Shown here: positions 37,501-44,893 of the stretch, in pieces
Layout: the number at the start of each line of letters is the position of its first letter
Position numbering within the stretch: position 1 is the first letter of the stretch
DNA from: an uncultured Gammaproteobacteria bacterium
GTDB lineage: Bacteria; Pseudomonadota; Gammaproteobacteria; Steroidobacterales; Woeseiaceae
Length of the DNA: 64,000 nucleotides
Reading direction: 5' to 3'
Assembly (NCBI GenBank): GCA_937899415.1
Contig: CALBPI010000004.1
Coordinates: forward strand, 1 to 64,000
Program-made: the position numbers and the translations under genes
Notes under the pieces: generated by a model
Database searches by the model: none
Seen by the model: the letters and a program-made list of their open reading frames with translations, nothing else
What the model was told of the DNA's origin: nothing

Positions 37501-37665
37501 TGGGTAGCGGTTGGTGATGCGCGGGTCTTCGATCCGCGGCAGGTTGGACAGCGACGACCAGCCCGCGAGCAACACGATGATAATCGTCAGCCAGAGCAGG
37601 TAGCTGTTTTCATACAGGCGTTCGGCGGCGCGCGAGACGCCGCTCTTTTTGCCGCGCGGCTTCAT
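34528..37665 (-). CDS. RND efflux transporter permease
   Basis: 1045 residues, the usual length. Twelve helices in two halves, each preceded by a large periplasmic loop. The first helix is followed by the family segment RIEDPRITNRYPNVITLLPGAS. Helix 4 carries a proton-relay acid in IGLLIDAAIVMTDEV. The permease resembles the multidrug (VexF-like) subgroup more than the heavy-metal one, but this is a judgement by eye. Four-base overlaps on both sides join it to the adaptor and outer-membrane genes. The substrate is unknown. Confidence 0.95.
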   Translation of the reverse strand: MKPRGKKSGVSRAAERLYENSYLLWLTIIIVLLAGWSSLSNLPRIEDPRITNRYPNVITLLPGASAERVEALVTEKLEDALEELNEIKKIESTSRNGISSLSIELADDIGPDENEQVFSKIRDRTSDTVPDLPEGAFEPIFDDKIEAVAFSVLVAVRWTQAGEPPLGLMYRISDQLAEELRALSGTDIVRYYGEPEEEISVTVDPDTLAQMGLTAADVSRLIAAGDPKLPAGALRNSNRNLFLEVEGEFDSAATVANTPLVQNQSGGAIRLGDIADVRRGWREPAEEIAWTNGSRSVLLGVRTDADIRLDRWAVRAREAVHAFNEQLGAGAEATIVFDQSRYTEARLATLGGNLMAGAVVVMLVVFVGMGWRAALIVGSALPLSASITVFGLGPAGQQIHQMSIFGMIVAIGLLIDAAIVMTDEVKKYLDAGSERIAALRHAVSHLFVPLLASTLTTVLGFMPVFLLPGAMGDFVGPIAISVVLALTASFVLAVSVIPALAARFIRRCEPGQRRHWWSDGASNERLAQHYRKLVTAAVRRPVVTLLACLVLPISGFLLAGTLGQEFFPTADRDQFEIQVWMPSGTAVEATSDLTREIDERLAREAGITDVHWLVGHSFPTIYYNRIMWNRNNSAYAQAVVFTDTVDSADALTRVLGAELSDAFPDARIVVNPYSQGPPVEAPVGFTIEGPDVGELIRLGNEARRVMHTIPEIVQTRSSITGGEPKLSFVADEIAVRQAGLTLDAVAGQLQASLEGRTGGSVREGREELPVRIRYRADARDALDSLNAAKLVANGAVIDAQNIGALELTPESGRISRRDSVRANKVLGYITRDALAVDVANAISVALDEAGFELPPGYSLRAVGDSDAQADAIGNLLTYLPILGMLMLATIILSFRSIRLATVIAVVAFLSVGLGMLGLWIGGYARGFNAVIGVAGLIGVAINGTIVVIAAIRSDAGACAGDCEGIVEATVGATRHIVSTVFTTIGGFVPLILSGGTFWPPLAIVIAGGVGFSITLSLFFTPAVYRLLCQIGERTGKPLALAEVPA

Positions 37666-38825
37666 GGCGTTTCGACTCCGGCGTCGTTTTCGGCGCGCAA
37701 TTGAGGCGCAATACGCACACCCTGCCCCGCAACCACGCGGTGCAAACCACCACCGACGATCGTGTCACCGTCCTCAAGCGCACCGCGCACGAAGACGCGA
37801 TCCGCCTCCTGGTAGATGATCTCGACGGGGCGACGCTCGAGCACATGCGTGGCCCCCGTGCGCTTGGACGCCTCCGTATCGCTGTTGCCACGGTCGCCCT
37901 CGCGCACAGCGAGCACGTTCCAGACCCCGCGCGCGCCTTCGGTCAGCGCGTCGACGGGCACCCAGAAGCCCGTATCACGAACAGTGCGGTCAAAGCGCAG
38001 CTCGGCGATGTCGCCGACGCGCGCCGGCGCGCCGTCGTCGAGCTCGAGGATGACTTCAATGGCGCGCGTACGCAGGTCGCGTCGCGCGATTACGGCGCCC
38101 ACGGTCGCCGCCGCGGCGCGGCCATCGATATCGAGTTCGACACGGGCGCCTTTAATGAGCGAGTCCACAACGTCGCCCGTGACGGACAAGCGAACCTCCA
38201 GAGATGCGGCCTCCTGAACTTCCAGCACGGCCTGGCCCGCACCCAGCACCTGCCCCTCGTCAGCGAAACGGCCGACAACGGCCGCGTCGTAGGGCGCACG
38301 GATTTCTGACTTGGCCAGGTCGATCTCGATGCGGCGCAACTGCGCCTCGGCAGCGACCGCAGCTGCGTCCGTGCGCTGCGAGCGCTCGCGCGCCTCGTCG
38401 ACTTCCTGGATCGACACGCCGTCAAATTCGAGTGCGCCCTCGACGCGTTTTAGCGTGGCGGTAGCCAGCTCAGCCTGCGCCCGCGACTGATCGACAGCCG
38501 CGCTGGCCTCGGCGCGCGCAGCGACGAGACGGGCCGTGTCGAGCCGTGCCAGCACAGTACCGGCGCTCACCGTCGCACCCTCGTCGACCAGCACGGCGGC
38601 CAATTCACCGCCGAGCTCGAAGCCCAGCGACGAGCGTCGCGCGGCCTCGACCTGGCCACTGAAGCGTTGGGCAACCTCGTAACTCTCCGCCTCCTCGGCC
38701 GTGTAAGGAGCAACGGCCAGCGCGCTGGGCGCTTCGGGCGGCGGCGGCGCGTCGCTACAGGCGGCAAGCAGGGTCAAGCAGAAAACGGCCGAAATCGACC
38801 GGATGGGGCGCAAAAAGGGGCGCAT
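37662..38825 (-). CDS. RND efflux periplasmic adaptor (membrane fusion protein), lipoprotein
   Basis: 387 residues. Signal with lipobox (LAAC, Cys23) for anchoring in the inner membrane. Family layout: barrel-sandwich (SLGFELGGELAAVLVDEGATVSAGTVLARLD), helical hairpin (about residues 95-150), lipoyl-like IRAPYDAAVVGRFADEGQVL, and beta-barrel segments. It is the first gene of the pump operon and is divergent from the TetR gene across a 112-bp region with paired operator-like palindromes. Confidence 0.94.
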   Translation of the reverse strand: MRPFLRPIRSISAVFCLTLLAACSDAPPPPEAPSALAVAPYTAEEAESYEVAQRFSGQVEAARRSSLGFELGGELAAVLVDEGATVSAGTVLARLDTARLVAARAEASAAVDQSRAQAELATATLKRVEGALEFDGVSIQEVDEARERSQRTDAAAVAAEAQLRRIEIDLAKSEIRAPYDAAVVGRFADEGQVLGAGQAVLEVQEAASLEVRLSVTGDVVDSLIKGARVELDIDGRAAAATVGAVIARRDLRTRAIEVILELDDGAPARVGDIAELRFDRTVRDTGFWVPVDALTEGARGVWNVLAVREGDRGNSDTEASKRTGATHVLERRPVEIIYQEADRVFVRGALEDGDTIVGGGLHRVVAGQGVRIAPQLRAENDAGVETP

Positions 38826-38879
38826 GTCAGTGTCCTCTTGGGGGGAACACGCTGGAGTGGCGTGCGGAGGCGTGAGTGA

Positions 38880-38895
38880 TATACTGGACGGTATA
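38880..38895. promoter_or_regulatory. Operator-like palindrome 1 (probable TetR site)
   Basis: TATAC-TGGACG-GTATA is a dyad with five-base arms. It contains ACTGGACGGT, which recurs inverted with one change in the second site. It lies between the pump operon and the TetR gene, where such repressors usually bind. Confidence 0.55.
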
Positions 38896-38920
38896 GTTTG
38901 ATATTAGACAACAATTACGG

Positions 38921-38932
38921 AACTGTCCAGTT
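38921..38932. promoter_or_regulatory. Operator-like palindrome 2 (probable TetR site)
   Basis: AACTG-tc-CAGTT is a dyad five bases before the TetR ATG. Its reverse complement has ACTGGACAGT, matching site 1 in nine of ten bases. The position suggests autoregulation. Confidence 0.5.
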
Positions 38933-38937
38933 TGATT

Positions 38938-39588
38938 ATGAGCGAGGCCTTGCCCAACACCGAACCAACCCCGACGCGCGCTGGACGCCCCAAGAGCGAC
39001 AGCAAGCGCGTGGCGATCATGCAGGCGGCCACTGGCCACTTCATGAGCGAGGGCTATGAACGCACGTCGATGGACGCCATTGCCACAGCGGCCGGGGTGT
39101 CGAAGCAGACTGTCTACTCGCACTTCGCGAACAAGGACGCGCTGTTTCGTGAGTGCATTCTCAACAAAATTCGCCGCTACGGCCTCGATTTGAAGGATTT
39201 CGAGCCCGACACGCCGTTGCGCGACGTGCTCGAGAGCACCGGGCGACGGTTTCTTGACCTCATGTCCGATGAGGACGTGATCTGCATGTACCGTCTGTTG
39301 ATCGCCGAGACCACCGCCTTTCCGAAACTCGCCTATGCGTTTTGGGAGACGGGCCCAACCCAGACGATCGCTGCCATAGCGAACGTCCTGAGCGAGCGCA
39401 GCGCGCGCGGCGAATGCCGGATCGATGACCCAAAAGTGGCTGCGGGCGACTTCCTCAGTCTTGTCGAATCGCACTACCTGAAGCGCCGACTCATGCGCCA
39501 CATCACCGAAATCGATCCCGATGAGCGTGATGCCCATGTGACGCGGTGTGTTGATCAGTTTTTGCGCTTGCACGATCATCGCGGCTGA
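38938..39588 (+). CDS. TetR/AcrR-family repressor
   Basis: 216 residues from ATG 38938; a TTG two codons earlier is less likely. The N-terminal DNA-binding domain (about residues 24-70) has AATGHFMSEGYERTSMDAIATAAGVSK split by TVYSHFANKDALF, the standard helix-turn-helix. The C-terminal ligand domain resembles the AcrR-C type (LLIAETTAFPKLAYAFWETG). Divergent from the pump operon, it very probably represses that operon and itself. The inducer is unknown. Confidence 0.92.
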   Translation: MSEALPNTEPTPTRAGRPKSDSKRVAIMQAATGHFMSEGYERTSMDAIATAAGVSKQTVYSHFANKDALFRECILNKIRRYGLDLKDFEPDTPLRDVLESTGRRFLDLMSDEDVICMYRLLIAETTAFPKLAYAFWETGPTQTIAAIANVLSERSARGECRIDDPKVAAGDFLSLVESHYLKRRLMRHITEIDPDERDAHVTRCVDQFLRLHDHRG

Positions 39589-39609
39589 TTGCTCGTCCGG
39601 AATGTCTGA

Positions 39610-40722
39610 ATGACTCGCGTGTTACTGGGCTTCGCCGCCCTGTTTCTCGTCGCCCTGCTTGTCGTACGTCTGGTTTACGGTGGCGGGCGTCCCTACCCTG
39701 AACTCGTTATTCAGCAGGGCTCGGATGCAACCCGCACCGAAATTGTCTTCGAGTACGCCGAGCCCATCGGGGGTGTCGCGGTGGCCGATGGCGATCGGGT
39801 GTTCTTCACGGTGCACTCGGCCTCTCGCCCGCAGGGCAACCAGCTGCTGCGCATCGAGGACGGCATCGCCGAGCCGTTTCCCGACGGGGCCGCACAGCAA
39901 GACGACTTCGTGACGCCCCTGGGCCTCGCGCTCGACGGTAATAACCGGCTCTGGGTGCTGGACCACGGCAAGCACGGCACGGCCCCTGCCCGGCTCATGG
40001 CCTTCGACGCCGACTCGGGCGAACGCGTCAACGAGCACAGCTTCGACGCAGCGATTGCGCCCCGCGGCAGCTTCTTGCAGTCACTCGCCGTGACCCGTGA
40101 CGGCGCGACGGTGTATGTGGCCGACACGAGCCTGTTCCGCCGCAAACCCGCATTGATCGTCTATGACGTCGCGTCGGGCACCGCGCGGCGCGTCCTCGAA
40201 GGCGCGATGCCCGTGACCAGCCAGGGCTACCGGATCGAGGCGCGCGGCAAACGCATGCAGTTCTTTGGCGGCCTGTTTTCAGTAATGCCCGGGATCGCGG
40301 GCGTCGCGCTCGACGCCGATGAGCGCTGGCTGTACCTGGCCGCCACCTCGCACGATGGGCTCTACCGCGTCGCAACAGAAATGCTGGGCGACCCGGCGGT
40401 GGCACCGCAGACGCTTGAGGGCAGCATCGAGCGCTACAGCGACAAGCCGCTGAGTGCGGGAGTGGCCATCAGCGACACGGGCGACCTGCTCATAACCGAC
40501 ATCGAGAATGGTTCAGTCATCCGCGTCGGCGACGACCGCCGACCGCGCGCCTTTGCGGCACCGGATGATCTGCGCTGGCCTTCGGGCATCGCCGTTAGTA
40601 ACGACGGGGCGCTCTGGTACGGCGACAGCGCACTGCAGGACTACCTGTTTGGCAGCCCCGAGCAGGTCGAGGCCGGCGCGCCCTACCGCATCTACCGCAC
40701 GCGTACCGAACCGGCACCCTGA
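39610..40722 (+). CDS. Yellow/major-royal-jelly-like beta-propeller protein
   Basis: 370 residues. An N-terminal membrane segment (about 5-24) acts as signal or anchor. The body is a six-bladed propeller; TPLGLALDGNNRLWVLDHGKHG with RLMAFDADSGERV, and the later AGVALDADERWLYLAAT with WPSGIAVSNDGALWYGDS, fit the MRJP/yellow family, some bacterial members of which are annotated as L-dopachrome tautomerase-related. Activity cannot be inferred. It starts 21 bases after the TetR stop and is directly followed by an EamA transporter. Confidence 0.8.
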   Translation: MTRVLLGFAALFLVALLVVRLVYGGGRPYPELVIQQGSDATRTEIVFEYAEPIGGVAVADGDRVFFTVHSASRPQGNQLLRIEDGIAEPFPDGAAQQDDFVTPLGLALDGNNRLWVLDHGKHGTAPARLMAFDADSGERVNEHSFDAAIAPRGSFLQSLAVTRDGATVYVADTSLFRRKPALIVYDVASGTARRVLEGAMPVTSQGYRIEARGKRMQFFGGLFSVMPGIAGVALDADERWLYLAATSHDGLYRVATEMLGDPAVAPQTLEGSIERYSDKPLSAGVAISDTGDLLITDIENGSVIRVGDDRRPRAFAAPDDLRWPSGIAVSNDGALWYGDSALQDYLFGSPEQVEAGAPYRIYRTRTEPAP

Positions 40723-41613
40723 GTGCAGACGGCACTGATCTACGCCGCGGTCGTGCTCATCTGGGGCTCGACCTGGATCATGATCAAGTTCCAGCTGGGG
40801 ACCGTGTCGCCACAGGCGTCGCTGGTCTACCGCTTCGCGCTGGCGGCCATAGTCCTCGTCATCTTCGGCCTCATTCGTGGCCGTCGCCTGCGCGTCACGC
40901 GCGCAGAGATGCCCATGGTCGCGACCCAGGGCGTCTTCATGTTTTCGGCCAACTACTACTTCGTCTACCACGGCACGGAATACGTCACGAGCGGACTCGT
41001 GGCCGTGTTGTTCACAGCCATGGTGGTCATGAACCTCGTCAATGAGCGCGTATTCTTCGGCACACCCATTCGATTGGGCGCCGTCGTCGCGAGCGCGTTG
41101 TCGCTGGCTGGAATCGGCATGATGTTCTGGCCCGAGGTTAGCCAACTCACGCTGGCCGACAACTCAGTGCGCGGCGCAGGGCTCATCCTGATGGGCGCGC
41201 TCATGGCCTCGTTTGGCAACATGGCGGCTATCTCAAACACACGACAGCGCTTGCCCGTGGTTGCGGTCAACGCCCACGGCATGGCCATCGGTGCCGTCTG
41301 CTCCGCAGCGTTTGCGATTGTGCTCGGGGAACCCTTCTCGTTTGACTGGCGCTTCCCCTATGTCGGATCGCTCGTGTTCCTCGCGATACCTGGAACGGCA
41401 ATCGCGTTCGGGCTTTACCTCGTGCTGCTCGACCGCATCGGCGCCGCGAAGTCGGCCTACACCTCGGTCATGCTGCCCGTGGTCGCGCTCGTGATATCGA
41501 CGCTCTTCGAGGGCTACCGCTGGTCAGCACTGGCGCTCGCAGGGCTCGTGATCGCCGTTGCAGGCAATGCGCTGGCGCTGGCCAGCAAGGGCGAACCCAA
41601 GCAAAGCGCTTGA
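40723..41613 (+). CDS. EamA/DMT-family transporter
   Basis: 296 residues with ten hydrophobic helices in two EamA repeats. The GTG start at 40723 abuts the previous stop (TGAGTG). The opening VVLIWGSTWIMIKFQLG and the second repeat FLAIPGTAIAFGLYLVLLDRIGAAKSAY are typical of drug/metabolite exporters. The substrate is unknown. Confidence 0.9.
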   Translation: MQTALIYAAVVLIWGSTWIMIKFQLGTVSPQASLVYRFALAAIVLVIFGLIRGRRLRVTRAEMPMVATQGVFMFSANYYFVYHGTEYVTSGLVAVLFTAMVVMNLVNERVFFGTPIRLGAVVASALSLAGIGMMFWPEVSQLTLADNSVRGAGLILMGALMASFGNMAAISNTRQRLPVVAVNAHGMAIGAVCSAAFAIVLGEPFSFDWRFPYVGSLVFLAIPGTAIAFGLYLVLLDRIGAAKSAYTSVMLPVVALVISTLFEGYRWSALALAGLVIAVAGNALALASKGEPKQSA

Positions 41614-41670
41614 TTGCGCGGGCGGAGCCCGTAGCATTCGCACCCATCTTCAATTCAACAGGGGACGATC

Positions 41671-42546
41671 GTGTTTGGTCAAGACGAACAACAGGGCCTC
41701 GCTTTGCCCGAAAATCTCGCTGACGTCGACGTCGGCGGCCTGCTGACGCAGGCGCAGGAACTCGGTATCGATCTGGGGATCAAGATCGCCGGCGCGCTGG
41801 CCATCTTCATCATCGGCCGCATGATCGCGCGCATGGTTGTCGGCGGTATTCGCAAGGCCATGGGTCGCGTGGGTGTGGACGAAACGCTGCAGAGCTTCCT
41901 CGGCAATATCCTGAGCGTGCTGTTGACGCTGGTCATCTTGCTGGCCGCGATCAGCTTCATGGGCGTTCCCACGGCCTCATTTGTCGCCGTCCTCGGTGCC
42001 GCCGGCCTGGCCGTCGGTCTGGCCCTGCAAGGCTCACTCGCAAACTTCGCATCGGGCGTTCTCATCGTGTTCTTCCGGCCCTACGAAAAAGGCGATTACG
42101 TGGAAGCCGCGGGCGTGGCGGGCAGCGTTGATGCGGTGACGATTTTCAATACGATCCTCATCACGCCCGACAACCGCCGCGTCGTGGTACCAAACGCCAA
42201 CATTACGGCAGACGCGATCACCAACTACTCGGCCAACGACACGCGTCGCCTCGACATGGTCATTGGCGTCGGCTACGGCGACGATCTCAAAAAGACCAAG
42301 GCCGTTCTGACCGAGGTGGTCACAGCCAACGAGAACGTGCTGCCAGAGCCTGCACCGACCATCGAAGTCAGTAACCTGGGCGCCTCAAGCGTCGACTTCG
42401 TCGTCCGTCCCTGGGTCAAGACGAGCGACTACTGGCCCACGCACTTCGCACTGACGTTGGCCATCAAGGAGCGCTTGGACGCCGAGGGCATCTCGATTCC
42501 TTACCCGCAGCAGGACGTGCACCTGCACCAGGTCGCCGCCGACTGA
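41671..42546 (+). CDS. Small-conductance mechanosensitive channel (MscS family)
   Basis: 291 residues, the size of E. coli MscS. GTG 41671 is the start. Three membrane helices lead to the pore helix (AAGLAVGLALQGSLANFASG), followed by the beta domain (FFRPYEKGDYVEAAG, TILITPDNRRVVVPNANI) and a C-terminal vestibule. It releases solutes on osmotic down-shock. It lies five bases before the DUF3429 gene. Confidence 0.95.
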   Translation: MFGQDEQQGLALPENLADVDVGGLLTQAQELGIDLGIKIAGALAIFIIGRMIARMVVGGIRKAMGRVGVDETLQSFLGNILSVLLTLVILLAAISFMGVPTASFVAVLGAAGLAVGLALQGSLANFASGVLIVFFRPYEKGDYVEAAGVAGSVDAVTIFNTILITPDNRRVVVPNANITADAITNYSANDTRRLDMVIGVGYGDDLKKTKAVLTEVVTANENVLPEPAPTIEVSNLGASSVDFVVRPWVKTSDYWPTHFALTLAIKERLDAEGISIPYPQQDVHLHQVAAD

Positions 42547-42550
42547 TCGC

Positions 42551-43225
42551 ATGGAAGTTCGGGTACTCGCCAGTTCGGCAACGGATGTGCGCGGCGTTCA
42601 GGCTCTGGCCGCCGCGCACGGTCTGCCGTGCACCGTCGAGGTTCTGGGCATGGGTAGCGAAGCCGAGCGCTCGCATTACCGAAAACTCAAGGCGCAACAC
42701 GACTGGCAGAACCTCCCCATGGTGTTTCTCGATGAGCGCTTCGTCGGTGGCGAGCCCGAACTCGCGGACCTGCTGGGCGGGCGCAATGCGGGCGAGCCGC
42801 AAGCCGCGTCGGTCGCACGGGTTCTGGGCTACGGCGGCTTGCTGCCATTCTTTGCGCTCGCGCTGGCGAGCGTCCTGGGCTGGGAAGTCTGGACCCTCAA
42901 TACCCGCGACTGGCTCACGGCCTACGCGGCGACGATCTTGAGCTTTGTCGGCGCCGTGCATTGGGGCGTGGCGCTCGGCCAGCCCGCCTTGCCGGCTCGG
43001 CGAACCTGGCTCGCGGGCAGCGTACTTCCCGCGCTCGTGGCTTGGGTGGCGCTGGGCCTGCCGGCCCCTGTCGATCTCTGGGTGTTTGTCGCCGCGTTTG
43101 TCGCCTGGTACGCCTGGGAACGCAGCGTGGCCTGGGACGTGTTTCCAGGTTGGTACCGCCAATTGCGCACGGCGCTGACGACAGGCGTGGCTTTGGCGCT
43201 CGCCGCTGTCGCTATCTGGTCGTAA
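42551..43225 (+). CDS. Glutaredoxin-like domain fused to DUF3429 membrane domain
   Basis: 224 residues. The first 75 look like a glutaredoxin fold: RVLASSATDVRGVQAL at the active-site strand-helix, then LPMVFLDERFVGGEPELADLL, the family's cis-Pro and GG segment. The CPYC/CxxC site is missing (SSATDV), so thiol redox activity is not expected. Residues about 95-224 are the DUF3429 domain with four to five helices (LSFVGAVHWGVALG). It follows mscS by five bases. Function unknown; lipid or envelope role would be speculation. Confidence 0.78.
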   Translation: MEVRVLASSATDVRGVQALAAAHGLPCTVEVLGMGSEAERSHYRKLKAQHDWQNLPMVFLDERFVGGEPELADLLGGRNAGEPQAASVARVLGYGGLLPFFALALASVLGWEVWTLNTRDWLTAYAATILSFVGAVHWGVALGQPALPARRTWLAGSVLPALVAWVALGLPAPVDLWVFVAAFVAWYAWERSVAWDVFPGWYRQLRTALTTGVALALAAVAIWS

Positions 43226-43357
43226 TCGGACCAAAAAAAGGTGGCTGGTAGCCTGAGCACCCGGGCCCACGGTTTGCTAGTCTTGAAGCATGACCGGCCA
43301 CTCGGTGCGGCTCGCGCCGATCCGGCGCATGCCCCGCCCCCACAAGGGAATGCCGCT

Positions 43358-44881
43358 ATGCCACAGTCCGATGCCGCAGGGGTCTCGCCCACCACACGGG
43401 CTCTGAGCCGCACCATGCGCCACGCCATCTGGCTTGCGCTCTTTGCTGTGGCACTTGTGGCGGCACCGGTGAGCCAGGCTCAGACCGCAAGCGTGGCGCC
43501 CATGCTCATCGAGCTCGACGCCAATGCACGTGCCACCCCCGAGGGCAGCGCACTCGCCGACGCACAGGACCGGTTTCGCAGCGTCCTGGCCGAAGACCCC
43601 CGAAGTGCGTTGGCGCTCGCGAAAGAGGTCGTAAGCCTCGCCATTGCGGCCTTCGGTAACGATGACCCACGCGTTGGCCTGGCGCTCACCAACCTCGCTA
43701 TCGTCCAGGCCGACACGCGTGACTACGCGACCGCGATTGAGAACTACACAGCCGCGATCACGAGCCTCGAGCTGTCCACGGGCACCGCCGCGGCGCCCGA
43801 GCTTGAATTGCCTTTGCGCGGGCTCGCAGACGCCTACATGGCGACGGGCGCAGTCGAAGCGGCGATCCCGTTGTACGAACGCGCCATTCTGGTTACCCAC
43901 GTCAATGATGGCCCGTCCAATCTGGACCAGATTCCAACGGCCGCATCGCTGAGCCGTGCCTGGTTGCTGCTAGGCAAGAACCGGCGCGCGACCACCATCC
44001 AGGAATCGATCTACCGCCTGCAGCAGCGCAACATGGACGAGTCGTCGGACGGCTATGTCGATGCGCTCATGCAACGCGCGCAATGGTATGAAGGCGTGCG
44101 CGATTTCTACGCGGCCGCCAAGTCTTACCGCCGCGCCGCGCAGACGCTGGCCACCCACTACGACCCCATGGACGCGCGCCGCATTGAACCGCTGATCGCG
44201 TTTGCATTTTCGGCCCCGCAGAGCGCCACAAGCCCATATAGTGGAGTAGATCTCGGTGGCCGCAACCTCACGTTTATCATCCTGGAAGCACGACGCGCTG
44301 TTGACGAGGCGGTAAAGATCGCACGTGCCCAGACGGACGAGCATCCGCATGTGTTGCCAATGACCCTGGTCGCCCAGGGCGACTGGGCCATGCTGTTGGG
44401 CAACCGCACTCTGGCCTGGCGTGCGTACCGTGAAGCCTGGGCGTTTCTCGACGCAGACCCGTCATTGCATCGGCTGCGAGACGAGTTGTTTGCCGAGCCC
44501 ACACTGCTCACGAGCGTCCGCTTTGATCGGGTCTACTCAAGCGGCTTGTTTCCGGCAACAGACGACGAGGATTACCCGCAACGGGGCTTTGTCGAGATCA
44601 ACTACAACGTCAGCGTGGGCGGCGCGCCCGTGAACCTCGAGATCGTCGACAGCGAACCCGCAGGTCTGCTCGACGGTCAGGTGTACCGCGGCATGCCGAG
44701 CTTCGTGTTCCGACCGGCGTTCAGGGATGGGCGAGCCGTGAAATTCACGGGCATGACCTACCGCCACCAGTTCCGCTACAACGGCAACCGCTTCACGGAG
44801 CGCGAGCGTGACTTCGTGAAGCGCACACGAGCCCAGCGCGCACTGGCCAAGGGCATACGCGGCGACTCCGGCGCCGGCTGA
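43358..44881 (+). CDS. Secreted TPR protein with TonB-like C-terminal domain, paralogue 1
   Basis: About 507 residues. ATG 43358 has AAGGGA upstream; ATG 43415, at the signal peptide (MRHAIWLALFAVALVAAPVSQA), is an alternative. The middle is a run of TPR-like helices (LTNLAIVQADTRDYATAIENYTAAI, AAIPLYERAILVTHVNDGPSNLDQ). The last 110 residues match the TonB C-terminal fold (GFVEINYNVSVGGAPVNLEI, then SFVFRPAFRDGRAV). There is no membrane anchor beyond the signal, so it is probably periplasmic. It is the first of four paralogues, separated from the other three by a DUF4139 gene on the opposite strand. Confidence 0.82.
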   Translation: MPQSDAAGVSPTTRALSRTMRHAIWLALFAVALVAAPVSQAQTASVAPMLIELDANARATPEGSALADAQDRFRSVLAEDPRSALALAKEVVSLAIAAFGNDDPRVGLALTNLAIVQADTRDYATAIENYTAAITSLELSTGTAAAPELELPLRGLADAYMATGAVEAAIPLYERAILVTHVNDGPSNLDQIPTAASLSRAWLLLGKNRRATTIQESIYRLQQRNMDESSDGYVDALMQRAQWYEGVRDFYAAAKSYRRAAQTLATHYDPMDARRIEPLIAFAFSAPQSATSPYSGVDLGGRNLTFIILEARRAVDEAVKIARAQTDEHPHVLPMTLVAQGDWAMLLGNRTLAWRAYREAWAFLDADPSLHRLRDELFAEPTLLTSVRFDRVYSSGLFPATDDEDYPQRGFVEINYNVSVGGAPVNLEIVDSEPAGLLDGQVYRGMPSFVFRPAFRDGRAVKFTGMTYRHQFRYNGNRFTERERDFVKRTRAQRALAKGIRGDSGAG

Positions 44882-44893
44882 CCAGCGACTGCG

